Positions 1-10,166 are shown, counted from the stretch's first letter. The stretch is 64,000 nt of DNA from Mesorhizobium mediterraneum (GCF_002284565.1 NZ_NPKI01000011.1:62001-126000); one strand, 5' to 3'. Notes: generated from the sequence alone by a model not told the origin. Translations and numbers: made by a program.

Positions 1-71
1 TGTTGCTGCTGATCGTGCCGATCATGCTCTTCCAGCGGGCGCAGGCCCGCGCCCAGGAACAAGACAAATGA
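1..71 (+). CDS. potH: 3' end of a polyamine ABC transporter permease (PotH-like), cut by the window start
   Basis: Only the last 22 codons are inside the window. The frame reads a short hydrophobic run, then a charged tail rich in Ala, Gln and Arg, and ends at TGA 69-71. That stop overlaps the ATG of the next permease by four bases (ATGA), the usual coupling of the two inner-membrane permeases of a spermidine/putrescine importer. The PotH name rests on this position just upstream of potI; the visible residues alone are not diagnostic. Confidence 0.6.
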   Translation, partial: LLLIVPIMLFQRAQARAQEQDK

Positions 72-886
72 ACCCGACCTGGAGCCGTTTCAACATCACT
101 TCGATCGTGCTGGGCTTTGCCTTTCTTTACCTGCCGATCGTCCTGCTCGTCGTCTTCTCCTTCAACGAGTCGAAACTGGTCACCGTCTGGGGCGGTTTCT
201 CGACCAAATGGTACGTCGCGCTGTTCCACAACCAGGGCCTCATGGACGCTACCTGGGTAACGGCCCGCGTCGCCGTCATCTCGGCCACCGTGGCGACAGT
301 GCTCGGCACACTGGCGGCTCTCACCTTGACGCGCTACACGCGCTTCAAGGGCCGGATGCTGTTTTCCGGCATGGTCTTTGCGCCGCTGGTCATGCCGGAA
401 GTCATCACCGGCCTGTCGCTGCTGCTGCTCTTCGTCGCCGTCGGTCTCGACCGCGGCTTCCTCACCGTCACGCTTGCCCACATCACCCTGACAATGTGCT
501 TCGTCGCCGTCGTCGTGCAGTCGCGCCTGGTCACCTTCGACCGCTCGCTGGAGGAAGCCGCGATGGATCTGGGCGCGCCGCCGGTGAAGACCTTCTTTCA
601 GATCACGCTGCCCGTCATCATGCCTGCGATCGTGTCGGGCTGGATGCTGGCGTTCACATTGTCACTCGACGATCTGGTCATCGCCAGCTTCACCTCAGGG
701 CCTGGCGCCACCACGCTGCCGATGAAGATCTACAGCCAGGTTCGTCTCGGTGTGACGCCGGAGATCAACGCCGCCTGCACCATCCTGATCGCGGTCGTGG
801 CGGTTGGGGTCATCATCGCCTCGCTCGCCAACAAGCGTCGCGAGGTGCAGCGCCAGCGCGACGAGCAGGCCGCTCAGCGGGGGTGA
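68..886 (+). CDS. potI: Spermidine/putrescine ABC transporter permease PotI
   Basis: Inner-membrane permease of a polyamine importer that works with PotF (binding protein), PotG (ATPase) and PotH. The 272-residue protein has about six hydrophobic segments, starting near residues 11-33. The EAA cytoplasmic loop, which contacts the ATPase, is visible as EEAAMDLGAPPVKTFFQITLP at about residues 162-182. Length and the loop fit the PotI/PotC family. Its ATG overlaps the stop of the preceding permease, so the two are translationally coupled. The tail is hydrophilic and rich in Gln and Arg. The next gene is convergent, so this is the last gene of the operon. Polyamine specificity is inferred from family resemblance and from the remembered pot order in Sinorhizobium. 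Confidence 0.85.
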   Translation: MNPTWSRFNITSIVLGFAFLYLPIVLLVVFSFNESKLVTVWGGFSTKWYVALFHNQGLMDATWVTARVAVISATVATVLGTLAALTLTRYTRFKGRMLFSGMVFAPLVMPEVITGLSLLLLFVAVGLDRGFLTVTLAHITLTMCFVAVVVQSRLVTFDRSLEEAAMDLGAPPVKTFFQITLPVIMPAIVSGWMLAFTLSLDDLVIASFTSGPGATTLPMKIYSQVRLGVTPEINAACTILIAVVAVGVIIASLANKRREVQRQRDEQAAQRG

Positions 887-955
887 CGAAAGAAGCGGCA
901 CCCAGAAAAAGCCGGCAGGACGCACTTCCGACGACGCCCGCAGCAGCCTCGTTGC

Positions 956-2806
956 CTATTCTCCGGAAACCCCGCGGCTTATCGGCGAAATGAACGGCGT
1001 GCTCCACGTTCCGCCGACGAAGAACGAAGATTGGTTGGGACCCTGGTTGTTTGTCTGCGTGGCTGGCTGGTCCGCCTGAATGATGCCGCCGGACAGCGCC
1101 AGCCCGCGCCCGGCGTAGGAGGCGATGCCGGAAAGCCAGACCTTGTACTTCGCCGAATTCGCTTCGGCCTTGTCGATCCTCGCCACACCGTTCGAAATGC
1201 TCGCCTTGAGTTCGGCCCCGTCGATCGGCAGCGTTCCGTCGGAGACATCGTCGAGCGCGAAGAACCCGCCCTGTTCGTTGTGCTTGAGAAACGCCGGCAG
1301 GTCGAGCCGGCTCAAGGCGCCCTGGCCGAATTTCGCTGAAACCGAGCCGTCGGCGTTTTCGAAAATGGAATCCCAGGTTCTGCCCGGGCCCTTGAGGATG
1401 ACCGAAACGGTTCCCCTGCCGATCGGCACCAGCCGCGTCATTCCGGCTGCGGTGCCAAAAGCGCCGCCATCGACATCGGAGGCGAGCAGCCTGATCTCGA
1501 CCTGCGTGCCGCCCGGCTTGCGGTCGAAACGAAGACTGCTCTGGATGTTGCCGCCAAAGGCCGATGCATCGGAAATATCGAAGACCGCAAGACCGTCCTT
1601 GACCTGGGCGGTGGCGGCGACGTCGGCAAGCTGGATGGTGCCTGCGGTGGCCTGCGCTGCCGACAATCTGAGATCGAGATCGATGCGGTCGGCGACGCTT
1701 ATGTCGATTTCGCCGGGACCAGCGCCGTCCGCAGGCGCCAAGGGTGTGAAGGCGGAAAGAAACGATCGCAAGTCGAGCGTGTCGAAGGCGAGCGTTCCGG
1801 CGATCACCGGCCGCGCCTCGCCAAAGGAGAAGTCCAGCGCACCCATCCCTGGATTGTCGTCCAGAGCGATCTCAGTGTTTTCGAGTTTAATGCGGCCGGA
1901 GGTCGCGGTGACCTTGCTGGAAACGGAAACCGAGCCGATTGCCGCGCCCGGCGCGATGCCGGCCCGCGACCATTCGAGCACGCGCCTGAGCGAGGGCGCG
2001 GCAAATTTCGCCTGACCGTCGAAATAGGCGTTCTCGGACATGCTGGCCACGCCGTCGAACGAAAAACTGGCAGGGGCCGCCTTGAAGGAAAGCGTCATCG
2101 GCGCAGCACCGCCGCCAAACAGCACCAGCGGGTTCGACGAAGCGGCGTCCACGGCGACGCTTTCGCCGCGCCAGATCCCGGTCGCCGACAGCGTCGCATT
2201 GCTGTTCATTGCGGCCCAGTTCGCCTGTCCGCTCAGGCTGCTCAGTATCTCAGTGTCCTTGCCATCGACGGAGGTCACCACGCGGCCGTTCCTGAACTCC
2301 ACGGTGCCGAACGGATCTGCCGGCAGCTTGCTCAAGTCCGGCTTGGCTGGATTGGCGCTGACCACGGCGCGAGCGGTGTCGATGGAACGCGTGATGCGCC
2401 CGCCCGACGGCAAGGCGGGCAGGAAAAGCCCATTTGCTGCGCGTTGAACCCTGATCGTCGGCCGGATCAGCCGCGCCGTCGAGAACACCACGTCGCCACG
2501 CAATGCCGCCATGGCCGAGAGATTGACCTCGACCCGTTCGGCTTCGATCACAGGCGGCGCGTCGGTCTCTGTCCACTGCGAGAGCGTCACGTCGGCCAGG
2601 ATGGCTCGAAAATTCGGCCAGACCTCGATCCGCGGCGCGCCGTCAATGGTGACCCTGAAACCGCTCCACGCACTCATTTCCCAGGCGATGCGATCGCGCA
2701 CGATGCGGGTCGAGGCAACGAGCGGCAGCGCGGCGACGGCCAGCGCGATGACGAGCACGGCAACGCCGATGGCCCATATTCCGCGCCGGATCAAAGATGA
2801 TGACAT
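956..2806 (-). CDS. AsmA family protein
   Basis: A 616-residue protein with one N-terminal membrane anchor (about residues 6-30, rich in Ala, Val and Leu) followed by a long periplasmic region. That region has the repeated beta-strand pattern of AsmA/YhjG-type proteins, now seen as bridge-like proteins tied to outer-membrane lipid homeostasis. The start at 2806 was chosen because the protein then begins MSSSLIRRG directly before the anchor; the frame stays open 21 codons further upstream but gives an implausible Arg-rich leader. It is convergent with potI and divergent from the acetoacetate-CoA ligase gene. Exact function is unknown. Confidence 0.75.
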   Translation of the reverse strand: MSSSLIRRGIWAIGVAVLVIALAVAALPLVASTRIVRDRIAWEMSAWSGFRVTIDGAPRIEVWPNFRAILADVTLSQWTETDAPPVIEAERVEVNLSAMAALRGDVVFSTARLIRPTIRVQRAANGLFLPALPSGGRITRSIDTARAVVSANPAKPDLSKLPADPFGTVEFRNGRVVTSVDGKDTEILSSLSGQANWAAMNSNATLSATGIWRGESVAVDAASSNPLVLFGGGAAPMTLSFKAAPASFSFDGVASMSENAYFDGQAKFAAPSLRRVLEWSRAGIAPGAAIGSVSVSSKVTATSGRIKLENTEIALDDNPGMGALDFSFGEARPVIAGTLAFDTLDLRSFLSAFTPLAPADGAGPGEIDISVADRIDLDLRLSAAQATAGTIQLADVAATAQVKDGLAVFDISDASAFGGNIQSSLRFDRKPGGTQVEIRLLASDVDGGAFGTAAGMTRLVPIGRGTVSVILKGPGRTWDSIFENADGSVSAKFGQGALSRLDLPAFLKHNEQGGFFALDDVSDGTLPIDGAELKASISNGVARIDKAEANSAKYKVWLSGIASYAGRGLALSGGIIQADQPATQTNNQGPNQSSFFVGGTWSTPFISPISRGVSGE

Positions 2807-2988
2807 GTCGCCCCGTATGCTTCCGTTCCGACAAAATCGCCCGACGGGTGTAACCCACGGCTGACGCATTTCAAGTCTTTATGGCCCAGCGATGGCATTT
2901 GCGCACATCCACATCGCTCGGCCGAACAAAATCTTGCTCTGCTGCGCTGCGATATGCATAAGCGACGGTGACCGCGGGAGGATTGATC

Positions 2989-4959
<1,971 letters not shown>

Positions 4960-5114
4960 GCAAACAGAGCGGCGCCGCCATTCGGCTTGATAGGTGCTGG
5001 TCGAGCATGGTTAACGAAATATCTCGCTCGAATTTACCTAGATTTCATGAGTGGTACACATTGGTAAATTTTCGGCGACGCCGGTAAGGTTTTGTTAAGG
5101 GCCGGCACCGATAG

Positions 5115-5237
5115 TCGTGCGTAACTTGAGGGAGAAATCCCGTTCCTCGAAATCCCCAGAGGATCTGAATTCGCTCAAGCCCCCGTTGTAACAGCAATCC
5201 CATCATTCAAGGCGTCCTGTTGGACGCCTTTTCTTTT
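5115..5237 (+). ncRNA. Candidate small RNA with strong terminator, 3' of the acetoacetate-CoA ligase gene
   Basis: The gap 4960-5240 holds no credible ORF but contains ordered RNA structure. An outer stem CTTGA (5125-5129)/TCAAG (5175-5179) encloses two hairpins, GGGA-AGAA-... /TCCC at 5130-5141 and CCTC 5145-5148/GAGG 5159-5162. After a single-stranded stretch comes the terminator at 5209-5237. The terminator lies about 250 bases after the ligase stop, too far to be a simple operon end. Either an independent sRNA or a processed long 3' UTR would explain it. I could not identify a convincing promoter or assign a known family. Confidence 0.45.
5209..5237 (+). terminator. Rho-independent terminator
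   Basis: Perfect 9-bp stem AAGGCGTCC (5209-5217)/GGACGCCTT (5222-5230) with a TGTT loop, followed by TTTTCTTTT. The T-run is on the + strand only, so it ends + strand transcription ahead of the convergent cbrA gene. Confidence 0.9.
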
Positions 5238-5240
5238 AGA

Positions 5241-8200
5241 TCAATCCGCGAGCACGCGGGTCGACGGAAAAGCGACTTCGACCAGAGTGCCCTCGCCGGG
5301 CGTCGAATTGATGGTGAATCGAGCGCGGTTCGCCTCGACCATGGCCTTGGTCAGCGGCAGCCCGAGACCGGTGCCGTCGCCGCGCCCGCGCTTCAGCGCG
5401 TTGATCTGCTTGAACGGCTTCAGCGCTTGCTCGATCTCGGACTGGCTCATGCCGATGCCGGTGTCGCGCACGCGCATCACGACGTCGCCGGAGATCTCAT
5501 AGGCGGTCGACACGATTACCTGGCCGCCGGCCTGCGTGTAGCGGATGGCATTCGACAGGATGTTCAGCGCGATCTGGCGCACGCTGCGCAGGTCGGCCAC
5601 CACTTCCGGCAGCCGTGAGGCGAAGCTGGAGCGGATGATGACACGTTCGCGGTTGGCTTGCGGCTGCATCATCGCCACCGTCTCGGCCAGCGTGTCGTTG
5701 AGCGACACCGCCTCATAGGCCATCTCCTGCTGGCCGGCCTCGATCTTCGAGATGTCGAGCAGGTCGTTGACCAGGTCGAGCACATGGTTGCCCGACCGGT
5801 TGATATCGCGCAGATAGTCGCGGTAGCGGTCATTGGCGACCGGTCCGAATTTCTCGTCGACCATCAGCTCGGAAAACCCGATGATGGCGTTGAGCGGCGT
5901 GCGGATCTCGTGGCTGATGCGGGCGAGGAAGTCGGTCTTCTGCGAGGAGGCGCGCTCGGCCACGGCGCGCGCCTGGGTCAGATCCTCTTCGGCTCGCTTC
6001 CACTGGGTGATGTCGCGCACCACCGCGCAGAACCCGCTGTCGTTGGGCAGCCTGCCGATGGTCATGAACAGCGGAATGAAGCGCCCCTGTGCCTCGCGTC
6101 CGATCACCTCGCGGCCGTCATTCATCACGCTCGCCACGCCGGGCTCGGACAGTCCGTCGAGATAGTCGCGTGCCGCGCGCTGGCTTTCGATCGCAAACAG
6201 CGAAAAGAAGGGTTTGCCGGTCACCTCGTCGCTGTCAAAACCGAACAGCGCTTCCGCCGGGCGGCTGATCGAGCGGATCGTTCCGTCACGGCCGATCAGC
6301 ACGACGCCGTCGGTCGCGGTGTCGATGATGGTGCGCATCTCGGCGATGCGCGCCTTTAGCTCGGAAACATCAGGCTGCGTCTGGTCGTCGGCGCCACCCT
6401 GCGGAATAGCCGCTGCCTCGTCGTCGCCGGAACGGCGCACGACCAGCATCAGCGCCTTGCCGCCACGCCACGGTACCGAGCGCAGAATAGCCTCGATCGG
6501 GAACTCCTGACCGTCATGCGTCTTCAACCGCAGCGCGTGATCGGTGCCATCGGTGGCGCTGTCGTCATAAGGATCGGCAAACAGCGCGCCGAGGCCACCT
6601 GCATCCTCCAGATCGTCGAGCGTGTCATAGCCGGTCAGGCTGAGGAATTCCTCATTCGCATAGTGAAGATCGTCACCGGAATGGATGAGCAGGGGCACCG
6701 GCAGCTTGCCGAGAATCGAAATGTCCGCAGCGTTGTTGTCGTCTGCGGTCGAAAAAGCCGATGGCACGAACCCTTCGAGCTTGAGCGACGGCACCTGCAG
6801 GCGCGGCCGCTCGACGGGCGCCGGCTCCATGTCACCGGCATGGCCGATGTCATCGGCTGACGAATCGGTTTCATCGTCATCGGACCGCGCCCAGTCCTCG
6901 CTGTCTTCTGCGTCACGGAAATCGGCAGCCGTCATGCTGTCGTCGTCTTCGGCGGCGATCGATCGACTGTCCGAGTCAGCGATTTCCTGCGTCGCCCTGT
7001 CCGGCTCTGCAACCGGCGCACCGCCGCTGTTGTCGGCGACATTATCCCGGTCGGCATAGTCGAGCAGCGAGCCTGAGATGTCGCGCACGGTTGATTCCGG
7101 CTGCTCGCCTTCGAGCCTTGCGACATCCTTCTCGTCTTCGCCATCGGTTTCGGTCGGTTCCGCCGCAGCCGGTTCTGCCGGCTTTGCAGCGTCGGGCTGC
7201 TCGGTCGGGGGATTGTCCTTCTTGAGCCGCTCGCCGATTTCACGGAATGCACTGCGTTCCAGCGTCGACAGGCCTTTATCATTGGCCGGCTGCCTGTGCT
7301 CGGCCAACCGGATCACCTTGTCGGCAAAGCGCCGCTCCGGCTTCGGCACGATGGTCAGCGCCGGCACCTCGCCCTTGAATGGGTCGGTGTCCTCAGGCGT
7401 TTCGGCGACTTCCGGCTCGACGGCTGCGGGGGTTTCGGCATTAGGGACAAGCGCCATGCCGATCGCTTCCGGATCGACCACCGCATCGCTGGAGCGGGCC
7501 ACGCCGAAACCACGAAAACCTTCGAAGGCACGGCTTCGGCTGTAGACAGGCAGCGCCGCCAGGTCGACGGGTATCTTGAAATCGGTGCCGGCAACCGGCC
7601 ACAGCACCGAGCGGCCGGACCAGGTGTCGCGTCGATCGAGCAGGCCCGCGATCTCGCCGGACGCATCGAGGTCGAAAGTGGCTGCGACGTCCCTGAAGCG
7701 CCGGCCGATCACATCGGCGGCAGGCTTGCCGACGAGTTCCGCGAATTCCGGCGACAAGGCACTGAACCTGCCCTCGGCGTCGGTGCGCCAGACGAAACGC
7801 AGGGGCGCCGCCGCGCGGTCGATCGGGGGGATGGCACGGTCGGCCGGGGAGGCGGCCCTGGTGGCATCCTGCGCGGTATTCTCCGCCGAAGCGTCCGACG
7901 CGGCCGGTGCCTCGACAGGCCCGGATGCGTTCGGTCGGCCCGGCTCTTGTGTCTCACCCTCGCTGGCGCTGAAATACCAATGGTCAAGCTGCGTGGGGGC
8001 TCCGCCGGCCGCAGGGCGGGCGCTATCGGCTGCTTCCGGGCTCTGCTCGGTCGCATCGGGCCCAGTCGCATCGAGTTGGGGCGAACTGGGAATGTCATGC
8101 TCCACCGACACCGCAGTGTCTTCGCCGGCTGCCGGAGCAGTCTCCGCTGCCGCATCCGCCTTCGCGACTGTTGCCGGCGCGTTGTCCTGTTCTGCTTTTG

Positions 8201-8927
8201 GCTGGACTACGGCATCGGCCGCAGCGCCATAGGTGTGCTCGCCAGCGGAGGCTTCTTCGGAGTCAAGCTGGTTCTCGTCGATCACCACCAGCAGGTGCCG
8301 CTCATCCGTCAGCCGGGCGAGACCGGCCGGATAGGAAGTGGTGCCGCCTGGAACGAGGCGTTTGACGATGCGATCGCTCTCGTTCGCCACATCGGCCACG
8401 AGCGCTGCCAGCGTCTCGGGCAAGATGCCGAGCGCCGAAAAACCATCGGAAGCGGCCTCGATATTGCCCTTGGCGTCGACGAAGGCGATGAAATGACCGT
8501 CTTCGGTAAAGCCGCTGATGGCCCGAGCGGCGATCTCGGCAGCGCTGCGCGAGCCGGTCTGTGCCGCCGGCACCGCCAGCATGATCGCGTTTTCGCCGTC
8601 AGGCATGGTCACGGCGCTGGCCAGAAAGCCAACCGCGCGGCTGGTTAGGCCGGTTGCCAGCCGCACCGTGATGGCGCGGTCGCGGCCGATCTGTGGAAAA
8701 CCGCTTGTCGCCATGATCTGGCGCCGGGCGATCAGTGGCAGCCCTGTCGAGGCGCCGATGATGGCCTCGATGTCGGGGTAGCCGAACGCCGCCGCCCCTG
8801 GTCCGTTTGCCCAGATCACCTGTTCGAGATCTGCCGACAGAAGGGCGATCGCGTCGCCTGCGGCAAAGCGCTGGCGGACCGCGTCGAGCACGGCGACGTC
8901 GAGGAAGGAGTAGTTTTCGGACGGCAT
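5241..8927 (-). CDS. cbrA: PAS-domain hybrid-less sensor histidine kinase CbrA
   Basis: A 1228-residue soluble histidine kinase. The C-terminal core is canonical: H-box SHEIRTPLNAIIGF with phospho-acceptor His1006, N-box around NAIRYT, G-boxes DTGIGM and GDGTGLGLPL. At least three PAS-like segments precede it (near the N-terminus, around 390-470, and just before the H-box). Between them, roughly residues 190-720, is a long acidic, Ala/Glu/Asp-rich, probably disordered region. No receiver domain and no clear membrane segment is seen. In S. meliloti, CbrA lies between acsA2 and the phasin gene, and it promotes CtrA activity through the DivK/CckA network, affecting cell cycle, envelope and symbiosis. 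The name is assigned from architecture plus this remembered synteny. A CtrA box lies 40 bases upstream of the start. Confidence 0.85.
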   Translation of the reverse strand: MPSENYSFLDVAVLDAVRQRFAAGDAIALLSADLEQVIWANGPGAAAFGYPDIEAIIGASTGLPLIARRQIMATSGFPQIGRDRAITVRLATGLTSRAVGFLASAVTMPDGENAIMLAVPAAQTGSRSAAEIAARAISGFTEDGHFIAFVDAKGNIEAASDGFSALGILPETLAALVADVANESDRIVKRLVPGGTTSYPAGLARLTDERHLLVVIDENQLDSEEASAGEHTYGAAADAVVQPKAEQDNAPATVAKADAAAETAPAAGEDTAVSVEHDIPSSPQLDATGPDATEQSPEAADSARPAAGGAPTQLDHWYFSASEGETQEPGRPNASGPVEAPAASDASAENTAQDATRAASPADRAIPPIDRAAAPLRFVWRTDAEGRFSALSPEFAELVGKPAADVIGRRFRDVAATFDLDASGEIAGLLDRRDTWSGRSVLWPVAGTDFKIPVDLAALPVYSRSRAFEGFRGFGVARSSDAVVDPEAIGMALVPNAETPAAVEPEVAETPEDTDPFKGEVPALTIVPKPERRFADKVIRLAEHRQPANDKGLSTLERSAFREIGERLKKDNPPTEQPDAAKPAEPAAAEPTETDGEDEKDVARLEGEQPESTVRDISGSLLDYADRDNVADNSGGAPVAEPDRATQEIADSDSRSIAAEDDDSMTAADFRDAEDSEDWARSDDDETDSSADDIGHAGDMEPAPVERPRLQVPSLKLEGFVPSAFSTADDNNAADISILGKLPVPLLIHSGDDLHYANEEFLSLTGYDTLDDLEDAGGLGALFADPYDDSATDGTDHALRLKTHDGQEFPIEAILRSVPWRGGKALMLVVRRSGDDEAAAIPQGGADDQTQPDVSELKARIAEMRTIIDTATDGVVLIGRDGTIRSISRPAEALFGFDSDEVTGKPFFSLFAIESQRAARDYLDGLSEPGVASVMNDGREVIGREAQGRFIPLFMTIGRLPNDSGFCAVVRDITQWKRAEEDLTQARAVAERASSQKTDFLARISHEIRTPLNAIIGFSELMVDEKFGPVANDRYRDYLRDINRSGNHVLDLVNDLLDISKIEAGQQEMAYEAVSLNDTLAETVAMMQPQANRERVIIRSSFASRLPEVVADLRSVRQIALNILSNAIRYTQAGGQVIVSTAYEISGDVVMRVRDTGIGMSQSEIEQALKPFKQINALKRGRGDGTGLGLPLTKAMVEANRARFTINSTPGEGTLVEVAFPSTRVLAD

Positions 8928-8966
8928 GCGCTTGGCGGACCCTCACGGAACGGGCAGTTTTTCCAG

Positions 8967-8981
8967 TTAACGTTTTGTTAA
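8967..8981 (-). promoter_or_regulatory. Full CtrA-binding site upstream of cbrA
   Basis: Read on the minus strand, the direction of cbrA, this is TTAA-N7-TTAA followed by C, exactly the alphaproteobacterial CtrA consensus TTAA-N7-TTAAC. It lies 40 bp before the cbrA start codon. A GANTC (CcrM methylation) site, GAATC, occurs at 9030-9034. The match is seen directly; binding is inferred. Confidence 0.65.
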
Positions 8982-9071
8982 TAAAAGCCGACGGCGCGAA
9001 GGTCCACAAGCCATAGCGTGCAACCGCTGGAATCTCTGGGCTCGTGGTTAACGCAGGGAAAGAATTTTATG

Positions 9072-9119
9072 GTGCACTGCAACAAGGATATTGCAATGCA
9101 CAAAAATTGCCTTTATATT
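9072..9119 (+). promoter_or_regulatory. Phasin promoter with overlapping inverted-repeat operator (probable PhaR/AniA site)
   Basis: An imperfect inverted repeat has arms GTGCACTGCAA (9072-9082) and TTGCAATGCAC (9091-9101), matching at 10 of 11 positions. The right arm contains a -35-like TTGCAA (9091-9096), spaced 17 bp from a -10-like TATATT (9114-9119). TGC-rich dyads of this kind are bound by PhaR-type repressors of phasin genes in alphaproteobacteria. Occupancy would block the -35 element, so repression lifted when PHB titrates PhaR is the expected mode. The regulator itself is not in this window. Confidence 0.6.
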
Positions 9120-9180
9120 GCCATCATACATGAACGAGACGGCTTTCTGTCAAAGCCGCTGCCACTGCAAAGGATGGAAA

Positions 9181-9639
9181 ATGTCCAGGACCAAGACTGC
9201 TGAAACGATCGAAAACGTTGAATTCCCGAGCTTCGATGCTTCCAAGGCCACCGACCAGATCCGCGCTTTCGCCGAAAAGGGCGTCGAGCAGTCGAAAGAG
9301 GCCTATGCCAAGCTGAAGACCGGTGCGGAAGAGACCCAGAAGGCTCTGGAGTCGACCTTTGAGACCGCCAAGACCGTTTCCAACGACCTGTCGCTCAAGA
9401 CCATCGCTGCTCTGCGCGCCAATACCGAAGCCGGCTTTTCGCATTTCGAAGCCCTGATCGGCGCCAAGTCGCTGTCGGAAGTCGTCGAGCTGCAGACCGC
9501 ATTCCTGCGCAAGCGCGTCGAGATGGCCGTCGAGCAGGCAAAGGATTTCCAGACCGTCACCTCCAAGGCGGCCGAAGACGTCTCCAAGCCGATAAAGACC
9601 GCCTTCGAGAAGGCGATGAAGGAAATTAAGGCCGCCTAA
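9181..9639 (+). CDS. phaP: Phasin family protein (PHB granule-associated)
   Basis: Small amphipathic helical protein that coats polyhydroxybutyrate granules and limits their size. The 152 residues are almost entirely predicted helix, with heptad-like Ala/Lys/Glu patterns and the phasin segment ALRANTEAGFSHFEALIGAKS followed by an SEVVELQTAFLRKRVE-type stretch in the middle. The start at 9181 was selected because AAGGA lies 9 bases upstream and the sequence MSRTKTAE begins a typical phasin; the frame is open further upstream from a TTG inside the operator, which is not a plausible leader. It is divergent from cbrA. An anti-Shine-Dalgarno sRNA follows within 80 bases. Confidence 0.9.
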   Translation: MSRTKTAETIENVEFPSFDASKATDQIRAFAEKGVEQSKEAYAKLKTGAEETQKALESTFETAKTVSNDLSLKTIAALRANTEAGFSHFEALIGAKSLSEVVELQTAFLRKRVEMAVEQAKDFQTVTSKAAEDVSKPIKTAFEKAMKEIKAA

Positions 9640-9714
9640 TATTTGCGCATATTTCGAAGATGCAACAAAAGGTCGCATTTCTTCGAATAGGATTATGTGA
9701 AATATAGTGGTCAA

Positions 9715-9832
9715 GCGAAATACCCGGTGGGTGGAACCTCCTCCCTCTGCTCTCCGGGGTGACCAGCCAGCACCTCCTCCCGCTGGCTCGTAACAGGAAA
9801 AGGCCGGCACCTCCTCCCGCCGGCCTTTTTCT
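9715..9832 (+). ncRNA. Anti-Shine-Dalgarno sRNA with three CCTCCTCCC motifs (alpha-r14 / NfeR1-like)
   Basis: Three copies of the 9-mer CCTCCTCCC, complementary to ribosome binding sites, occur at 9737-9745, 9773-9781 and 9810-9818. The second is the loop of a GCCAGC/GCTGGC hairpin (9766-9787). The third is the loop of the terminator hairpin GGCCGGC/GCCGGCC (9802-9825). The first lies between ACCCGG and CCGGGGT. This three-loop layout is the hallmark of the rhizobial alpha-r14 family (NfeR1 in S. meliloti) and resembles CCUCCUCCC-motif RNAs of Rhodobacter. A possible promoter is CTTCGA (9681-9686)/TATAGT (9703-9708). The 5' end is estimated. Confidence 0.8.
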
Positions 9833-9833
9833 T
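9798..9833 (+). terminator. Rho-independent terminator of the anti-SD sRNA
   Basis: GGCCGGC (9802-9808) pairs with GCCGGCC (9819-9825), extended by flanking A and T runs, and is followed by TTTTTCTTT. The loop carries the third CCTCCTCCC motif, so terminator and regulatory loop are the same element. Confidence 0.85.
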
Positions 9834-9875
9834 TGCCCGGCGAAAAGGCGACGCCGTTGCCGGAGCGATCTTTGC

Positions 9876-9980
9876 CTACAGCACCGCGCGTCCTCTTGGA
9901 GGCGCACAGGACGGCGTAGAACTTTGGATTTTGCGCGTGATCCTTTCCGAAAATCGATTCTGATTTTCGGGGTCATGCGC
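9876..9980. repeat. Intergenic palindromic repeat, copy 1 (RIME-like)
   Basis: A roughly 105-bp element starting CTACAGC, with an inner inverted repeat around GCGCGTCC/GGCGC and a second one around CCGAAAATC/GATTTTCGG. A close relative lies at 54479-54585, and the second half resembles 11742-11788. Such mosaics are common between genes in Rhizobiales. It occupies the gap between the sRNA and tRNA-His; nothing else is seen in 9834-10089. Confidence 0.75.
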
Positions 9981-10089
9981 GGCCAAAAGCCTTGAATTAA
10001 ACTCCGATAGCCCGTATGGACGCATCGCCGAACGACAGAGCGGGTCCCGGAGAATGAACGGTCCATCTCGATCCCGCTCGGGCAAACGT

Positions 10090-10166
10090 GCCGTTGTAGC
10101 TCAGATGGTTAGAGCGCCGGATTGTGGATCCGGAGGTCGCTGGTTCGATCCCAGCCAACGGTACCA
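10090..10166 (+). tRNA. tRNA-His (GTG)
   Basis: A full 77-nt cloverleaf with encoded CCA. Acceptor GCCGTTG/CAACGGT, D-stem GCTC/GAGC, anticodon stem CCGGA/TCCGG with loop TTGTGGA (anticodon GTG at 10124-10126), T-stem GCTGG/CCAGC with loop TTCGATC. Position 73 is A and 1:72 is a G:T pair, with no G encoded at -1 that could pair with a C73. This matches the unusual histidine tRNAs of many alphaproteobacteria, which lack the otherwise universal G-1:C73. Its 3' end is repeated at 17795-17814. Confidence 0.97.
10147..10166 (+). other. Probable attachment site (left) at the tRNA-His 3' end
   Basis: The last 20 bases of tRNA-His recur in the same orientation at 17795-17814, with 19 of 20 identical (16 exact, one A/G change, then CCA). 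A direct repeat of a tRNA 3' end flanking accessory genes is the classical scar of site-specific integration. Confidence 0.65.
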
